NCBI RefSeq assembly: GCF_028583425.1
Contig: NC_072800.1
Coordinates: 93,527,001-93,591,000, forward strand
Direction of reading: 5' to 3'
Source: Eublepharis macularius
Lineage: Eukaryota; Chordata; Lepidosauria; Squamata; Eublepharidae
Length of the DNA stretch: 64,000 bases
Shown: piece after piece, positions 57,601-64,000 of the stretch
How the letters are laid out: each line of letters begins with the position of its first letter
How positions within the stretch are numbered: the stretch's first letter is position 1
The notes under the pieces: model-generated
Seen by the model: only the letters and a program-made list of their open reading frames with translations
The model's database searches: none
What the model was told of the DNA's origin: nothing
Made by a program: the position numbers and the translations under genes

Positions 57601-60600
57601 GGGCAAGCAGGGGCGGCCACTGCCTTCCTGTCCTGCTTACAGGCTTCTCAGGGGCTAGATTCTCAAGAGAACTCTCACAGTAATCTGTAAAGTAAATTTT
57701 GCCCCACTGGAAAAAAAAGAAGCGATGCACTCAGGAACGTTAAGCAATACTAAATTAAGCGAACAGTAATGAATGGGGCTGACAGCTACCCTGGACATGG
57801 TCGGCCTTGACAGCAGGGAGGCTTTGCCAGCTTGAGCGGCCAACCCCCTCTGCTGCAAGTATAGCCGGTGCTAGCAGCAGGAATCTCTGCTGCGATGATC
57901 TACAGGCACAGACTTTGTAATGACAGGAGCTGCTCTGGTTTGATAGCCTTCGCCCTAATCTCAGGTGCCTGTAGTTAGGCAATGCTAAAAGAAAGCGCTC
58001 TGTATGGTCTCGGTGGCAATGCCTTCTTTTCCCATGTCTCAGGAGTAAAACAGCATGGATGACCCCTTACCTACGGCCCACGTAAACCTGTAAACAGCGT
58101 AAGAAGTGGAAACAGCAGAGCCCCACCACGGAAGAAGTCACTCCTAGCAACGGGGAATGTGTTCTCGTGGGTGACAAGCACACTCTTTTTGTGGGATAAC
58201 TGCCAAGCAGCTATAGCATGGCTAGAAGCCAGACTCAGTCCCACTGGAGGCGATGGCAAATGCAGGAAGATAAGAGACCCAGAGGAGCCTGGGCCGTCCC
58301 AATCACGACCGAGTTGCCTAAATGGCATAATTCCCTTTCTGCAATGCCGATGTACACACGCACACACTCACACACACCCCTTTTGGATTGTTCACTACAA
58401 CATTCCCATTATTAATGGGGACTCGAAGGGGTTGCAGGGGGAACCGTCACCGATGCTTGTTTTAGAATTCCCTGCCTACAGAGAAACCACGCCTGTATGG
58501 TTCCCAGTCTGCTTCAAAGGAGACGAAAAGCTTAGCATTTCCTGCACAAAGACAGAGAGGCAACTGAGATTCTGATCGCAGCCTATACCGGACCCCTACA
58601 CAGCCACCTGCATATTGGAGGGCATATCCGCTGGGGAGGGAACGTGCTTGGAAAAGCAGAGCAGGATGATCCTGGGCTGTGTACACGACATGCAGAGGTG
58701 GAACAAAATGAGACTTCAGCAACATAATTTTGCACAACAGGAACAAAATATCATATACCAGGAACAGGACAACCCCTTGCTGAATAAGCTTTGGTCATAC
58801 TTGAATGGCTAGTGTGGTGTAGTGGTTAGAGTGTCAGACTAGAATCTGGGAGACCTAGGTTCGAATTCCCACACTGCCATGGAAACTCACTGGGCGACCT
58901 TGGGCCCACCTAATCTACCTGGCAGGGTTGTTGTGAGGATAAAACGGAGAAGAAGAGAGCAATGTAAGCCACTTTAGGTCTCCACTAGGGAGAAAGGCAG
59001 GGCATAAATGAAGTAAAAAGCTAACGAGAACAAATGGTGTGCAAACAGTAGAGGAAGTTCAAAGGACAGGGATTAAGAGCAATAGGACCCTGAGATCGTC
59101 ACAGCCTGTGTCTGAGCTTTGTCATGTCATATGGTGGCTCAAGCAATGGAATGCTCTTCAAAGCCAACGTAAAAACTGGCATGTCAGGAAGACTGATTCC
59201 AGCCTAGATTCCTGCTAGCTGCCTCCTTGCATGGATTTTTTGTCTAGAGGAGCATTCCGCCATCTGAATGCCACCATCAGCAAAGAAATGTCTTGTATGT
59301 TCAACGGCTCACATAAGAACACACCATGCCCATTCCACAGGGTCTCCCGCTGCTTCAGAAGTAAACTTTGATTCCATAACATGGAGGGTCCTGCCTGTGT
59401 CTAGAGAATCAACCAGTCTTAAATCAATGGCATGCTTCGCACAGCTGCTGAGGATAACATATGAGAGAGAGATTGCAGCCCACCTGGACCTGAAAAAATA
59501 AGGTGAGGCAGAAGTTGAAATCCATGTTTAATGGCCAGACACAAAGAGCCAAGAAATGCCTTTCAGCTTTATTAAGCACATTTCAGTTCAATGAACCTGT
59601 GTGTGTTGGGGGGAGGGGGCAGCACCGGCACGCCACCGGCCACAGCAAGCAGCAGGCACTGCGAGCCTCCCCCAGCATGGAGGAGACACCCCAAATATCG
59701 CTTCTCTGTACTCTGCTTCTGACAGAGAGATGCTCTTCCACTCTATAATCCTCCTCCGTCTGATTTATCTGATGCCCACGTTACTCGTGCCCTCTACGAT
59801 CTGCTGTAGCTGGTTCCTTGCATTAGCTACCATTTCCCTGCGGGTTCCAAAGGTGCCAAACAGGGTCGGTCCTCTAGCTCACAACAGAGCTCCCTTGATG
59901 AATTCTGTATTTCCAGCAGTGATGCTTCCGCCCACTTGCCACCGCCTACGTCCCCTCATCTTTCCCTGGCTCTCTCTAACCTATTCCTATGGAACAGCCA
60001 CCTGATGCAGCAGCATCTCCACCAGACAACGCCCCCCCCCCCTCTTTCCAGGCCCTCTTCCCCAATATCATCTCCTCCTCCATTCATAACCCTCATTTTC
60101 TTAAATTATGAGCCTGTGACAAAGCTGATCCTGTTTTGAAAAATCCATACAAGCCCAATTTTTACCTTGAAAGACAAAGACAACCACCGCCACCACTACT
60201 ACCTAAGCAACCAGGCAACTACAATAACCACTTAAGCTGCCCACTGTGTACACTTCCTATGACTCAATATGGCCCAGAAACAATAAATAACCCCTCTCCT
60301 TTAGCACTCAGGCAGGCTAGGCTGCTGGGGCAAATAATGCCTGTTTGGCACGGAAAGCAACAAAGCCAACAACATCCCTGCTTGTGGGTTCTTGTGGTCA
60401 GAAAGAGCTGGCCGACCACCGGCAGCTTTCAGAGCAGATGTCCCCAGCAGCTCAACAGGCTGCAGGTCGGATGCCATTGAGGCCACCCCTGAGCCTCTGG
60501 GCTCACAGTAGGAGTGGCTCAAGTGTGAGAGAAGGGGCACGTGCAGCCACCTGACACATGCTGAGGGGCTCTTTGTTTAGCCCCCCCTCCCCCCCAGGGC

Positions 60601-63600
60601 CAGGGGGTACACACATGCCTTGCTAAGAGGAGTGATGAGGGCTTGAAGGGGTGCTTGGACCAGTGTTAAGAGCTAGGCAGTGGAGCCAGGATCCTCTGCC
60701 CCCCTCCCACCCACCCCCCGCTTGCTAGTGCAGGCTGTCGTTACCTCCTTATGATCCACAAACAGCAGACGTGAGTGTCGCCTTGAGCCTGTAACAAAGG
60801 AGGCTGTGAAGCAATGCTTGCTGGAGCGGATCGCTTGTCCCTGCGCGGTCCTTCTGCCAGCCACTGAGAAGAGGCCTTAGAGGCCCCTCACGCGGTCTCT
60901 TTTGAGCGCAGAAATCTTATTTCCAGTGACCCACACCATCTGCATCGTCCATCCTTGCAACCACAAGGAGAAACTGCCACCCACATTTTACAAGTGAGGA
61001 GGACCTGAGGCTATGTAATTAATTAACTTATTTATTTACCACCCACCTTTCTTGCTCAGACAAGGTAAATTACGCAGTGTAAGGCTTCCTAACAAAAAAT
61101 GCAATGGGACGAGGATTATAAAATTACAACGGATGAAAATGAAGCGCCAGACACGAGATGTCAAACGATGCAAAAAAGGGGGCGGGGCAGGGGAAGAGGA
61201 TTACGAAAGATGATAAATACAGCAAACAGCGGAGTAGACTTTTAAAAAGGTCCCTTTAAAAAAGCACCCCCCATTCCATTATGCTACAGCCTTATCTGCC
61301 TTTGGACAAACGCCCTGCTGAACAATCCTGTTTCACGCAGCCTGCAGAATGACAGAAGGGCCTTCCTGACCTCCTCGGGCGGGCCGTCCCGCAAGGGGGG
61401 AGCCGCCACAGAGGGTGCGCATGTACGGGCAGCTATCATTCTTACTCATGTGCAGAAAGCTTTACTCACACGAGCAAAGCTGCCGTGCAAAGCGTAACTG
61501 GTGAGGAGGTCCTGCAGGTCCGAGGATCTGAGGCCACGAAGGGCTCTGTATGCGATAAGCAGTACCTTGAATTGAACCCAGTAACTGACAGGTAGCCAAT
61601 GGAGATAGTTTCAGGTGAGTAGCCATGTTGGCCTGTAGCAGAAGAGCAAGATTCAGATCCTGGAGCACCTTAAAGACCACCTAGACTTCCAGGGTATGAG
61701 CTCTTGGGAGTCAAAACTCCCCTTGACCCTCTATAGTACCAACAGGAGCAAGATGACAATGAGGCGCTGGGCAGAACCAGTGTCGTGAGACCCAAGCGCC
61801 AGGCCATTCTCTGTTCTACCAACATGATGCTTCAGTCCCCACCCTGCTCCCCCACAGCCACAGCCACAGCAAAATGGATTCATCAGCTGGGGAAAAAAGG
61901 GTTTGATGCAAGCTCAGCAGTCCCTTCTCCAGTGGTGAGATACAGAAGTGCCTCAATACCAGAAAGCAATTGCCACTGGATGTCACTGGAAAAGTGAAGC
62001 TGGGAAGGTCACAGATATACTGCCTGGCAGTCCAAATGCCGAGTCTCTCTCAGTGAAGGTGACCAGGAGGTTAGCGTAATTCAATCAGCAACCCAGACAC
62101 TCCTTTGTTCTCATCACAACCAAGTTGCCAGTTAAGTCCTCAGTCAGAGGCTAGAATTTACGGCCCGACTACTGTGAAGACAATGGGGCAGGAGACCCAC
62201 CTTCTTCAGAGGGAGCAGCACTGGCTGGTTCTGGGGCCAAGCACCAGTTTTTTCTACTGTGGCTGTCCCCTTTGAGATCTGCCAAGTGCCGGCCTCCTCC
62301 GGGAGGTCCTGCGGCTTTCCTTGCGCCTGGTTTTGTTTCCCCATCGATATTCCTCACCATGCTCTGATCCCTGCCCCAAGGGAGTCTGAGGTGTGAACTG
62401 GGGTGGGGGTGCTTTCGAGCAGAATCAAGTGAAAAGAACAATAGATTACAATGGATTTGGGAAAGGGGGTTAAGGTGGATTTGAACGTAGGCATTAACAG
62501 GAGAAGGTGCCCTCAAACCAGAAAGGAAGTACCAGAGAGGAGTTAAGCACAATTTGGTCTGACAGGATAGCTATGATCAGGAATTCTGTAACCCAAATGG
62601 AGCCCTTCAGATATCCTGCCTTGTTAACCTAGAAAACGTTTGCCAGTTTGCATAGTAATAGTTCCAGATGAGAAGCATCAGCCCTTAATAAAGTTTACGA
62701 TGCACAGAGAGGTAGGTAAAGAAGCTGCATATCAACACGCACTTGGGCACAATTCTCTTCTCCCAGTTCCCTTTTCCCAGCCACTCTTTCCTAGCATTTT
62801 AGAACAGACCCAGAAAACACCAATGTTGTTTCCAAGAAAAGAGGAGCTACAAAGCAAGACAGCTCTGCCAAAGCTAGCTGGAATAAACAGATTTACTCTT
62901 CTTCTCACATCACGGAAATGGAAATGTCCATTTTTTTCTCCTCAGCTCAGCAGACTGACCTTGAAGAACGAACAGCAAGGCACTAAGAAATAAGACAAGC
63001 CCCTATTGATAGAGACCAAAGAGGGCTGGGGTGGGGGGGGGGAGAGGGAGAGAAGCGCTGCTGTGACTAGCGAGTTTAACCGCTGGCCTTACACTGCTGT
63101 TCAAAAGAGTAGGTGCTTTCCCCTGTGGGATGGAAGGCTACAGAGAACAAGTGAAGAGGCAGACCCTTTCGGCCTCACACATGGAAAGGCTGCCAAGCTC
63201 CCCCTTTTCTCCAAGCTGAAAGGACCAACAGTGGCAATATTCCAAGCCACAAAGGCGACGTGCTTTTCATGCATGACCATTACCAGGAAGGAGAAGCAGC
63301 CAGATTTCTAGCGGCACCTGCAAGATTTGCACACCGTCCCTTGTAACTCTACAGCATTTCTAGGGCTTCGGGCTGCCCTCCATCCTACAAGCCGCACCTC
63401 CATACTTAAGACAAAGGCAACTCACTTAGTTTTGCAGCTCTTGCTATGCTTTCTGGCACCTGCCAGCAATCTGCTCTAGTGCCTGCTGCTCAAGCCTACC
63501 CTCTCTTTCCCTCCACCCCAAAACAACCCCCCATTGTTCTGCCTATTACAAGGCAAGTCGTGTCAGTCTCCAGAGGCTGCTGGCCGTGCCCAACCTCCTG

Positions 63601-64000
63601 CCCACAATCTGTCAAGTCAGTTCCTCTGCTGCTGTCTGCCTGCTCCCCAAGGAAGTAAAATTTAGCAACATACCATCACGTGGTCTGCCTCCTTGCTGGG
63701 AAGATGGAGCGCTCGGCACACTGCTGACCTCAATTTCTTTTATTTCCAGTACGGCAGCTCTGCCTGACTCCATCTCACTGGCTCCGGCGCTTCTTGGAAA
63801 GCCGAGAGCAACGGCTTCGTTAACGGCATGGCCCTTCTCCCTCTTTGCCACCGCTGCTGCTGCCTCCTCCTCCTCCTCCTCCTCCCTGCCCCCTTTGCTG
63901 TGGCCGCCTATCTCAGGGATTTGCTCCAGTTTTCTATGGTAAAGCCCCGGGCTGGCCAGTTCTCGCTTCGCAGAACTGCTACTGCTGTCCCTTTCCTTGG
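24395..64000 (-). CDS. MAP4: MAP4, microtubule-associated protein 4 (3' half; runs off the window)
   Basis: A tubulin-binding structural MAP that stabilises cytoplasmic microtubules. Read on the - strand, exons are 63674->64000, 45581-45684, 44168-44383, 40186-40357, 39223-39282, 38801-39114, 36429-36542, 33501-33593, 29074-29155, 27718-27830, then either 24901-25063 plus 24708 downward (IQETSI end) or 24395-24631 (tau-like end). All borders are GT/AG and all phases agree. The proline-rich region ([32 protein letters not shown]) and repeats ([66 protein letters not shown]) match vertebrate MAP4. The extended linker between repeats 1 and 2 excludes tau and MAP2. KIGS/KCGS/KVGS sites, MARK-kinase targets in the family, are present in each repeat. 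The projection domain and start lie beyond the right edge. Confidence 0.96.
24701..24708 (-). CDS. MAP4: MAP4 terminal coding bases of the IQETSI form
   Basis: Acceptor TATTTTCCAG, then GC ATC TAA. Combined with the A that ends exon 24901-25063 this gives Ser-Ile-stop, exactly the mammalian MAP4 ending. The exon continues as 3' UTR through the tau-like tail. Confidence 0.88.
24901..25063 (-). CDS. MAP4: MAP4 penultimate exon, TEGG...IQET
   Basis: 163 nt, phase 0 to 1. Acceptor CATTGTAG, donor ACAA/GTAAGT. It encodes [12 protein letters not shown], a low-complexity middle, and SFDTHIQET. The human counterpart starts TEGGGSEAP and ends DSQIQETSI. Because its length is not a multiple of three, inclusion is compatible only with the 24709 acceptor. 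Confidence 0.92.
25690..26640 (+). mobile_element. L2-type LINE relic
   Basis: In scattered frames it shows ADDTQLHT (the reverse transcriptase ADDTQLY motif, near 25760), [26 protein letters not shown] near 26145, and the ALWN-like region near 26490. The 3' end reads TAGGAGAAAAGTGGGGTGCAAATAT. 5'-truncated and heavily decayed. A GT run (about 26231-26248) interrupts it. It is inserted antisense to MAP4. Confidence 0.72.
26826..26998 (+). repeat. 5S rRNA-derived SINE, degraded
   Basis: AGCCTGATTTTGTCAGACCC, then GCAATGGCAAACCACC and GTCGGCTGCAATTTGACAGCAC, correspond to the head and body of the SINE at 3227. Part of the 5S-like head is missing. Confidence 0.6.
27373..27484. repeat. C-rich then G-rich low-complexity tracts
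   Basis: Runs of 7 and 9 C (27373-27394) are followed within 50 bp by a G-rich block with several runs of at least three G (27440-27484). The block has quadruplex-forming composition on the + strand. Confidence 0.75.
27718..27830 (-). CDS. MAP4: MAP4 exon: tubulin-binding repeat 4
   Basis: 113 nt, the same length as tau exon 12, phase 1 to 0. Encodes [20 protein letters not shown] and [18 protein letters not shown]. Acceptor TTGTTCCAG, donor AAG/GTGTGT. The coding strand includes CCAGCAGGGGGCAC, which also matches a CTCF core. Confidence 0.97.
27831..29073 (-). other. MAP4 intron
   Basis: Contains one family A SINE (27991-28187, +). The rest shows nothing I recognise. Confidence 0.6.
27991..28187 (+). 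repeat. tRNA-derived SINE (family A)
   Basis: The head GCTGTGGCATGGTGCTTAAG and B-box-like GGTTCAACTCCC match the SINE at 1662. The tail GAGCAGTATTTACG is worn. Confidence 0.75.
29074..29155 (-). CDS. MAP4: MAP4 exon: tubulin-binding repeat 3
   Basis: 82 nt, identical in length to tau exon 11, phase 0 to 1. Encodes [20 protein letters not shown] and ANIKHKPG. Acceptor TTCTGCAG, donor CCAG/GTGAGA. Confidence 0.97.
29156..33500 (-). other. MAP4 intron
   Basis: Includes an (ATT)n tract (29488-29517), a (CCCT)n tract (29684-29701) and a CA/TA tract (33376-33405). Otherwise it is unique-looking sequence with no recognised repeat or exon. Confidence 0.55.
33501..33593 (-). CDS. MAP4: MAP4 exon: tubulin-binding repeat 2 (cassette)
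   Basis: 93 nt, identical in length to the regulated tau exon 10, phase 0 to 0. Encodes [20 protein letters not shown] and [11 protein letters not shown]. Acceptor CGCTCCAG, donor AAT/GTAAGT. Being in frame, it could be skipped to give a three-repeat form, as known for mammalian MAP4 and tau. Confidence 0.97.
33594..36428 (-). other. MAP4 intron
   Basis: Contains a (GAA)n run (36291-36314) and G/C homopolymers. The 35170-35740 stretch is unusually GC-rich and coding-like on the + strand, but it matches no family and has no splice logic. No exon assigned. Confidence 0.5.
36291..36314. repeat. (GAA)n microsatellite
   Basis: Seven to eight GAA units on the + strand, that is TTC units in the MAP4 transcript, about 120 bases downstream of the 36429 exon's donor. 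Confidence 0.85.
36429..36542 (-). CDS. MAP4: MAP4 exon: linker between repeats 1 and 2
   Basis: 114 nt, phase 0 to 0. Encodes [20 protein letters not shown] and ends GPQKQPNGK. Human MAP4 has AKVEKKTEAAATTRKPESNA...QKQPAGK at the same place. Tau and MAP2 lack this insert, so it is a MAP4 signature. It is an in-frame cassette. Confidence 0.96.
36543..38800 (-). other. MAP4 intron
   Basis: No recognised repeats. At 38576-38593 the + strand reads CCACCAACAGGGGGCGCC, a strong CTCF-like core. Confidence 0.5.
38801..39114 (-). CDS. MAP4: MAP4 exon: proline-rich region and tubulin-binding repeat 1
   Basis: 314 nt, phase 1 to 0. Starts with the split codon of [10 protein letters not shown], passes through Ser/Thr/Ala/Pro-rich basic sequence ([18 protein letters not shown]), then [20 protein letters not shown] and PGGGK. 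Acceptor TTTGCAG, donor AAAG/GTAAAT. The human equivalent reads ADLSRPKST...[20 protein letters not shown]. Confidence 0.97.
39115..39222 (-). other. MAP4 short intron (108 bp)
   Basis: A very short intron between two proline-rich-region exons. Donor G/GTAAGC, acceptor TTTGCAG. Confidence 0.85.
39223..39282 (-). CDS. MAP4: MAP4 exon: IKTDTK...TAKSPS
   Basis: 60 nt, phase 1 to 1. Encodes [19 protein letters not shown], with human IKTEGKPAEVKKMTAKSVP at the same position. Acceptor TCTCAACAG, donor TCGG/GTAAGC. Confidence 0.94.
39283..40185 (-). other. MAP4 intron
   Basis: Nothing recognised apart from a CCCCGCC-rich stretch near 40125-40138. Confidence 0.5.
40186..40357 (-). CDS. MAP4: MAP4 exon: EKRTSPSKP region
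   Basis: 172 nt, phase 0 to 1. Encodes [20 protein letters not shown] and, after Ser/Pro/Thr/Ala-rich sequence, TSPPKRPS. Human has APEKRASPSKPASAP...LPKKPT. Acceptor TTACTAG, donor TCGA/GTGAGT. Confidence 0.94.
41627..41646. repeat. (TTG)n microsatellite
   Basis: Six to seven TTG units on the + strand. Confidence 0.85.
43170..43590. repeat. Uncharacterised dispersed repeat
   Basis: A block with CTTCGG/CCGAAG-rich motifs (GAACCGGCCTCAGCATTGC, CACTTCGGAATGCTTCGG), then TTTTGCAAGCAAAATGCACC, CCATTGTTCCCTATGGGGA and a G run. I have the impression of a known-type reptile repeat, but there is no second copy in the window to prove it. Confidence 0.45.
44168..44383 (-). CDS. MAP4: MAP4 exon: Pro/Ala/Thr/Lys-rich region
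   Basis: 216 nt, phase 0 to 0. Encodes [36 protein letters not shown] and [13 protein letters not shown]. Human MAP4 reads LNKKPMSLASG...ARPSILPSKDVKPK there. Acceptor TGACATAAAG, donor AAG/GTAAGG. Basic and proline-rich, the microtubule-affinity-boosting region of the family. Confidence 0.94.
44384..45580 (-). other. MAP4 intron
   Basis: Contains a 5'-truncated SINE (44641-44851) and a tandem duplicate of CTTGAAAAGGGGAGTGGG (about 45350-45385). Confidence 0.6.
44641..44851 (+). repeat. tRNA-derived SINE (family C), 5'-truncated
   Basis: Begins at the B-box region (GGGTTCAATTCCCC) and ends GGGCGGTATATAAATCGAAC. It aligns with the - strand copy at 6972-7186. Confidence 0.75.
45581..45684 (-). 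CDS. MAP4: MAP4 exon: [12 protein letters not shown]
   Basis: 104 nt, phase 1 to 0. Encodes [20 protein letters not shown] and [14 protein letters not shown]. Human has APKEVPPSPEKKAK. Acceptor TTTGGTCAG, donor AAG/GTAGGG. Confidence 0.93.
48520..49290 (-). mobile_element. L1-type LINE relic (reverse transcriptase part)
   Basis: On the - strand [20 protein letters not shown] matches the [13 protein letters not shown] reverse transcriptase block. [10 protein letters not shown] and [13 protein letters not shown], spread over frames, match the later SGxKxN and GRIxxIKMxxLP blocks of L1 ORF2. The spacing between the first two is too short to hold the YADD block. Decayed, inserted in the same orientation as MAP4. 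Confidence 0.75.
50590..51400 (+). mobile_element. CR1/L3-type LINE relic, 3' end
   Basis: Frame-broken stretches read like the ORF2 end ([21 protein letters not shown]). The 3' UTR has GAATGCCAGTGCTCGGAGGC and the closing GGACTAGATGGACTACTGAT CTGACCCAGCAGGGCTCTTA, a 3' end frequent in reptile genomes. Antisense to MAP4. Confidence 0.7.
53950..54180 (-). repeat. tRNA-derived SINE (family A)
   Basis: On the - strand it has GCTGTAGCATAGCAGTTAAA in the A-box region and the tail AGTGCAGCATATAAATACAC. Same family as 1662-1881. Confidence 0.8.
54558..54780 (-). repeat. 5S rRNA-derived SINE
   Basis: The - strand reads CTCAGAAGCTAAGCAGGGTC, then CATTGGATGGGATAC, CAATGGCAAACC and GATGACTTGAGGGCACTC. 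This full-length copy of the 3227 element defines both ends. Confidence 0.82.
58807..59018 (+). repeat. tRNA-derived SINE (family B), full length
   Basis: GGCTAGTGTGGTGTAGTGG (A box), GGTTCGAATTCCC (B box), centre GGGTTGTTGTGAGGATAAAA, tail GAGAAAGGCAGGGCATAAAT. This is the best preserved family B copy in the window. Confidence 0.85.
61015..61615 (-). mobile_element. L2-type LINE relic
   Basis: On the - strand [20 protein letters not shown] and [13 protein letters not shown] match the HWLPVxxRIxFKVLLLxYRA block of L2/CR1 ORF2. [15 protein letters not shown] corresponds to the LWNxLPxEVRxA block. The 3' end runs out at TAAATAAATAAG near 61030. 5'-truncated. Confidence 0.78.
61616..61740. repeat. 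Fragment of dispersed reptile repeat
   Basis: GTAGCCATGTTGGCCTGTAGCAGAAGAGCAAGATTC, split here as head and body, leads to GAGCACCTTAAAGACCACC and GTATGAGCTCTTGGGAGTC. It is built like the 13552 element but in a diverged subfamily. A trace is also at 25570-25650. Confidence 0.55.
63674..64000 (-). CDS. MAP4: MAP4 upstream exon, cut by window edge
   Basis: Open on the - strand from the window edge to the donor GATG/GTATGT, ending phase 1 as exon 45684 requires. It contains [20 protein letters not shown], an acidic run of seven Glu, four Ala, [14 protein letters not shown] and ending [10 protein letters not shown]. It is hydrophilic and low in recognisable motifs. I assign it to MAP4 from phase, orientation and position, not from similarity. 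Confidence 0.72.

Larger units (their letters stand above)
45685..63673 (-). other. MAP4 large intron (~18 kb)
   Basis: Holds an L1 relic (48520-49290), a CR1/L3 relic (50590-51400), SINEs (53950, 54558, 58807) and an L2 relic (61015-61615). No phase-compatible exon was found. The best candidate (about 62172-62395) fails the phase test. Long - strand open frames at 52605-53138 and 53214-53555 match nothing I recognise. Confidence 0.55.

Noticed and set aside
62172-62395. Candidate extra MAP4 exon on the - strand with acceptor CCACCCCAG and donor GAAG/GTGGGT
   Set aside because: All three frames contain plausible peptides, but none joins both neighbours: the only frame open over the whole segment needs a phase 2 entry while the upstream exon ends in phase 1, and the other frames hit stops. 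Kept as intron.
1-64000. Retroviral, LTR, Polinton or CRISPR-like structures
   Set aside because: Looked for paired long direct repeats, gag/pol/capsid motifs and regularly spaced short repeats; none seen. The only tandem array is the 52-bp unit inside a dispersed repeat.

Overview
The window is vertebrate nuclear DNA, most likely from a squamate reptile (lizard, gecko or snake). Coding sequence is confined to short exons with GT/AG borders. The interspersed repeats are reptilian: a Sauria-type tRNA SINE, several L2-tailed tRNA SINEs, 5S-rRNA-headed SINEs, L2, CR1/L3 and L1 LINE remnants, hAT-like and palindromic MITEs, and the dispersed repeat carrying CAGTAGCACCTTTAAGACTAA. No tools were run, so repeat family names come from recall and are approximate. 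I saw no bacterial features, CRISPR arrays, or retroviral or Polinton-like elements.

Two protein-coding genes lie tail to tail. The first, on the + strand (coding 4642-15477), is a KRAB C2H2 zinc-finger gene of the DUF3669 subfamily (ZNF282/ZNF398/ZNF212/ZNF783 type). I assemble eight phase-compatible coding exons encoding about 558 residues: a short N-terminus, the DUF3669 helical region, a variant KRAB-A box, two copies of a two-exon module (a VSKLESL exon followed by an ISWIK[Q/E]E exon), and a last exon with five C2H2 fingers. Polyadenylation signals lie at 15584 and 15873.

The second, on the - strand (22.76 kb to beyond 64 kb), is MAP4, microtubule-associated protein 4. The window holds its 3' half: an acidic upstream exon cut by the window edge, an 18-kb intron, the proline/serine/alanine-rich exons, four tubulin-binding repeats, and two alternative C-terminal ends. 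One end matches the mammalian ...IQETSI tail. The other is a tau/MAP2-like tail that lies inside the 3' UTR of the first.

Layout: 1-4.4 kb is gene-poor flank with SINEs, MITEs and a CpG-rich patch with CTCF-like motifs. 4.4-15.9 kb is the zinc-finger gene. 15.9-17.7 kb is intergenic and holds a 604-bp palindromic element. 17.7-22.8 kb is repeat-poor sequence that could be an extended MAP4 3' UTR. 22.8-64 kb is MAP4. The two products have unrelated roles (chromatin/transcription versus microtubule binding). Their adjacency is positional only.
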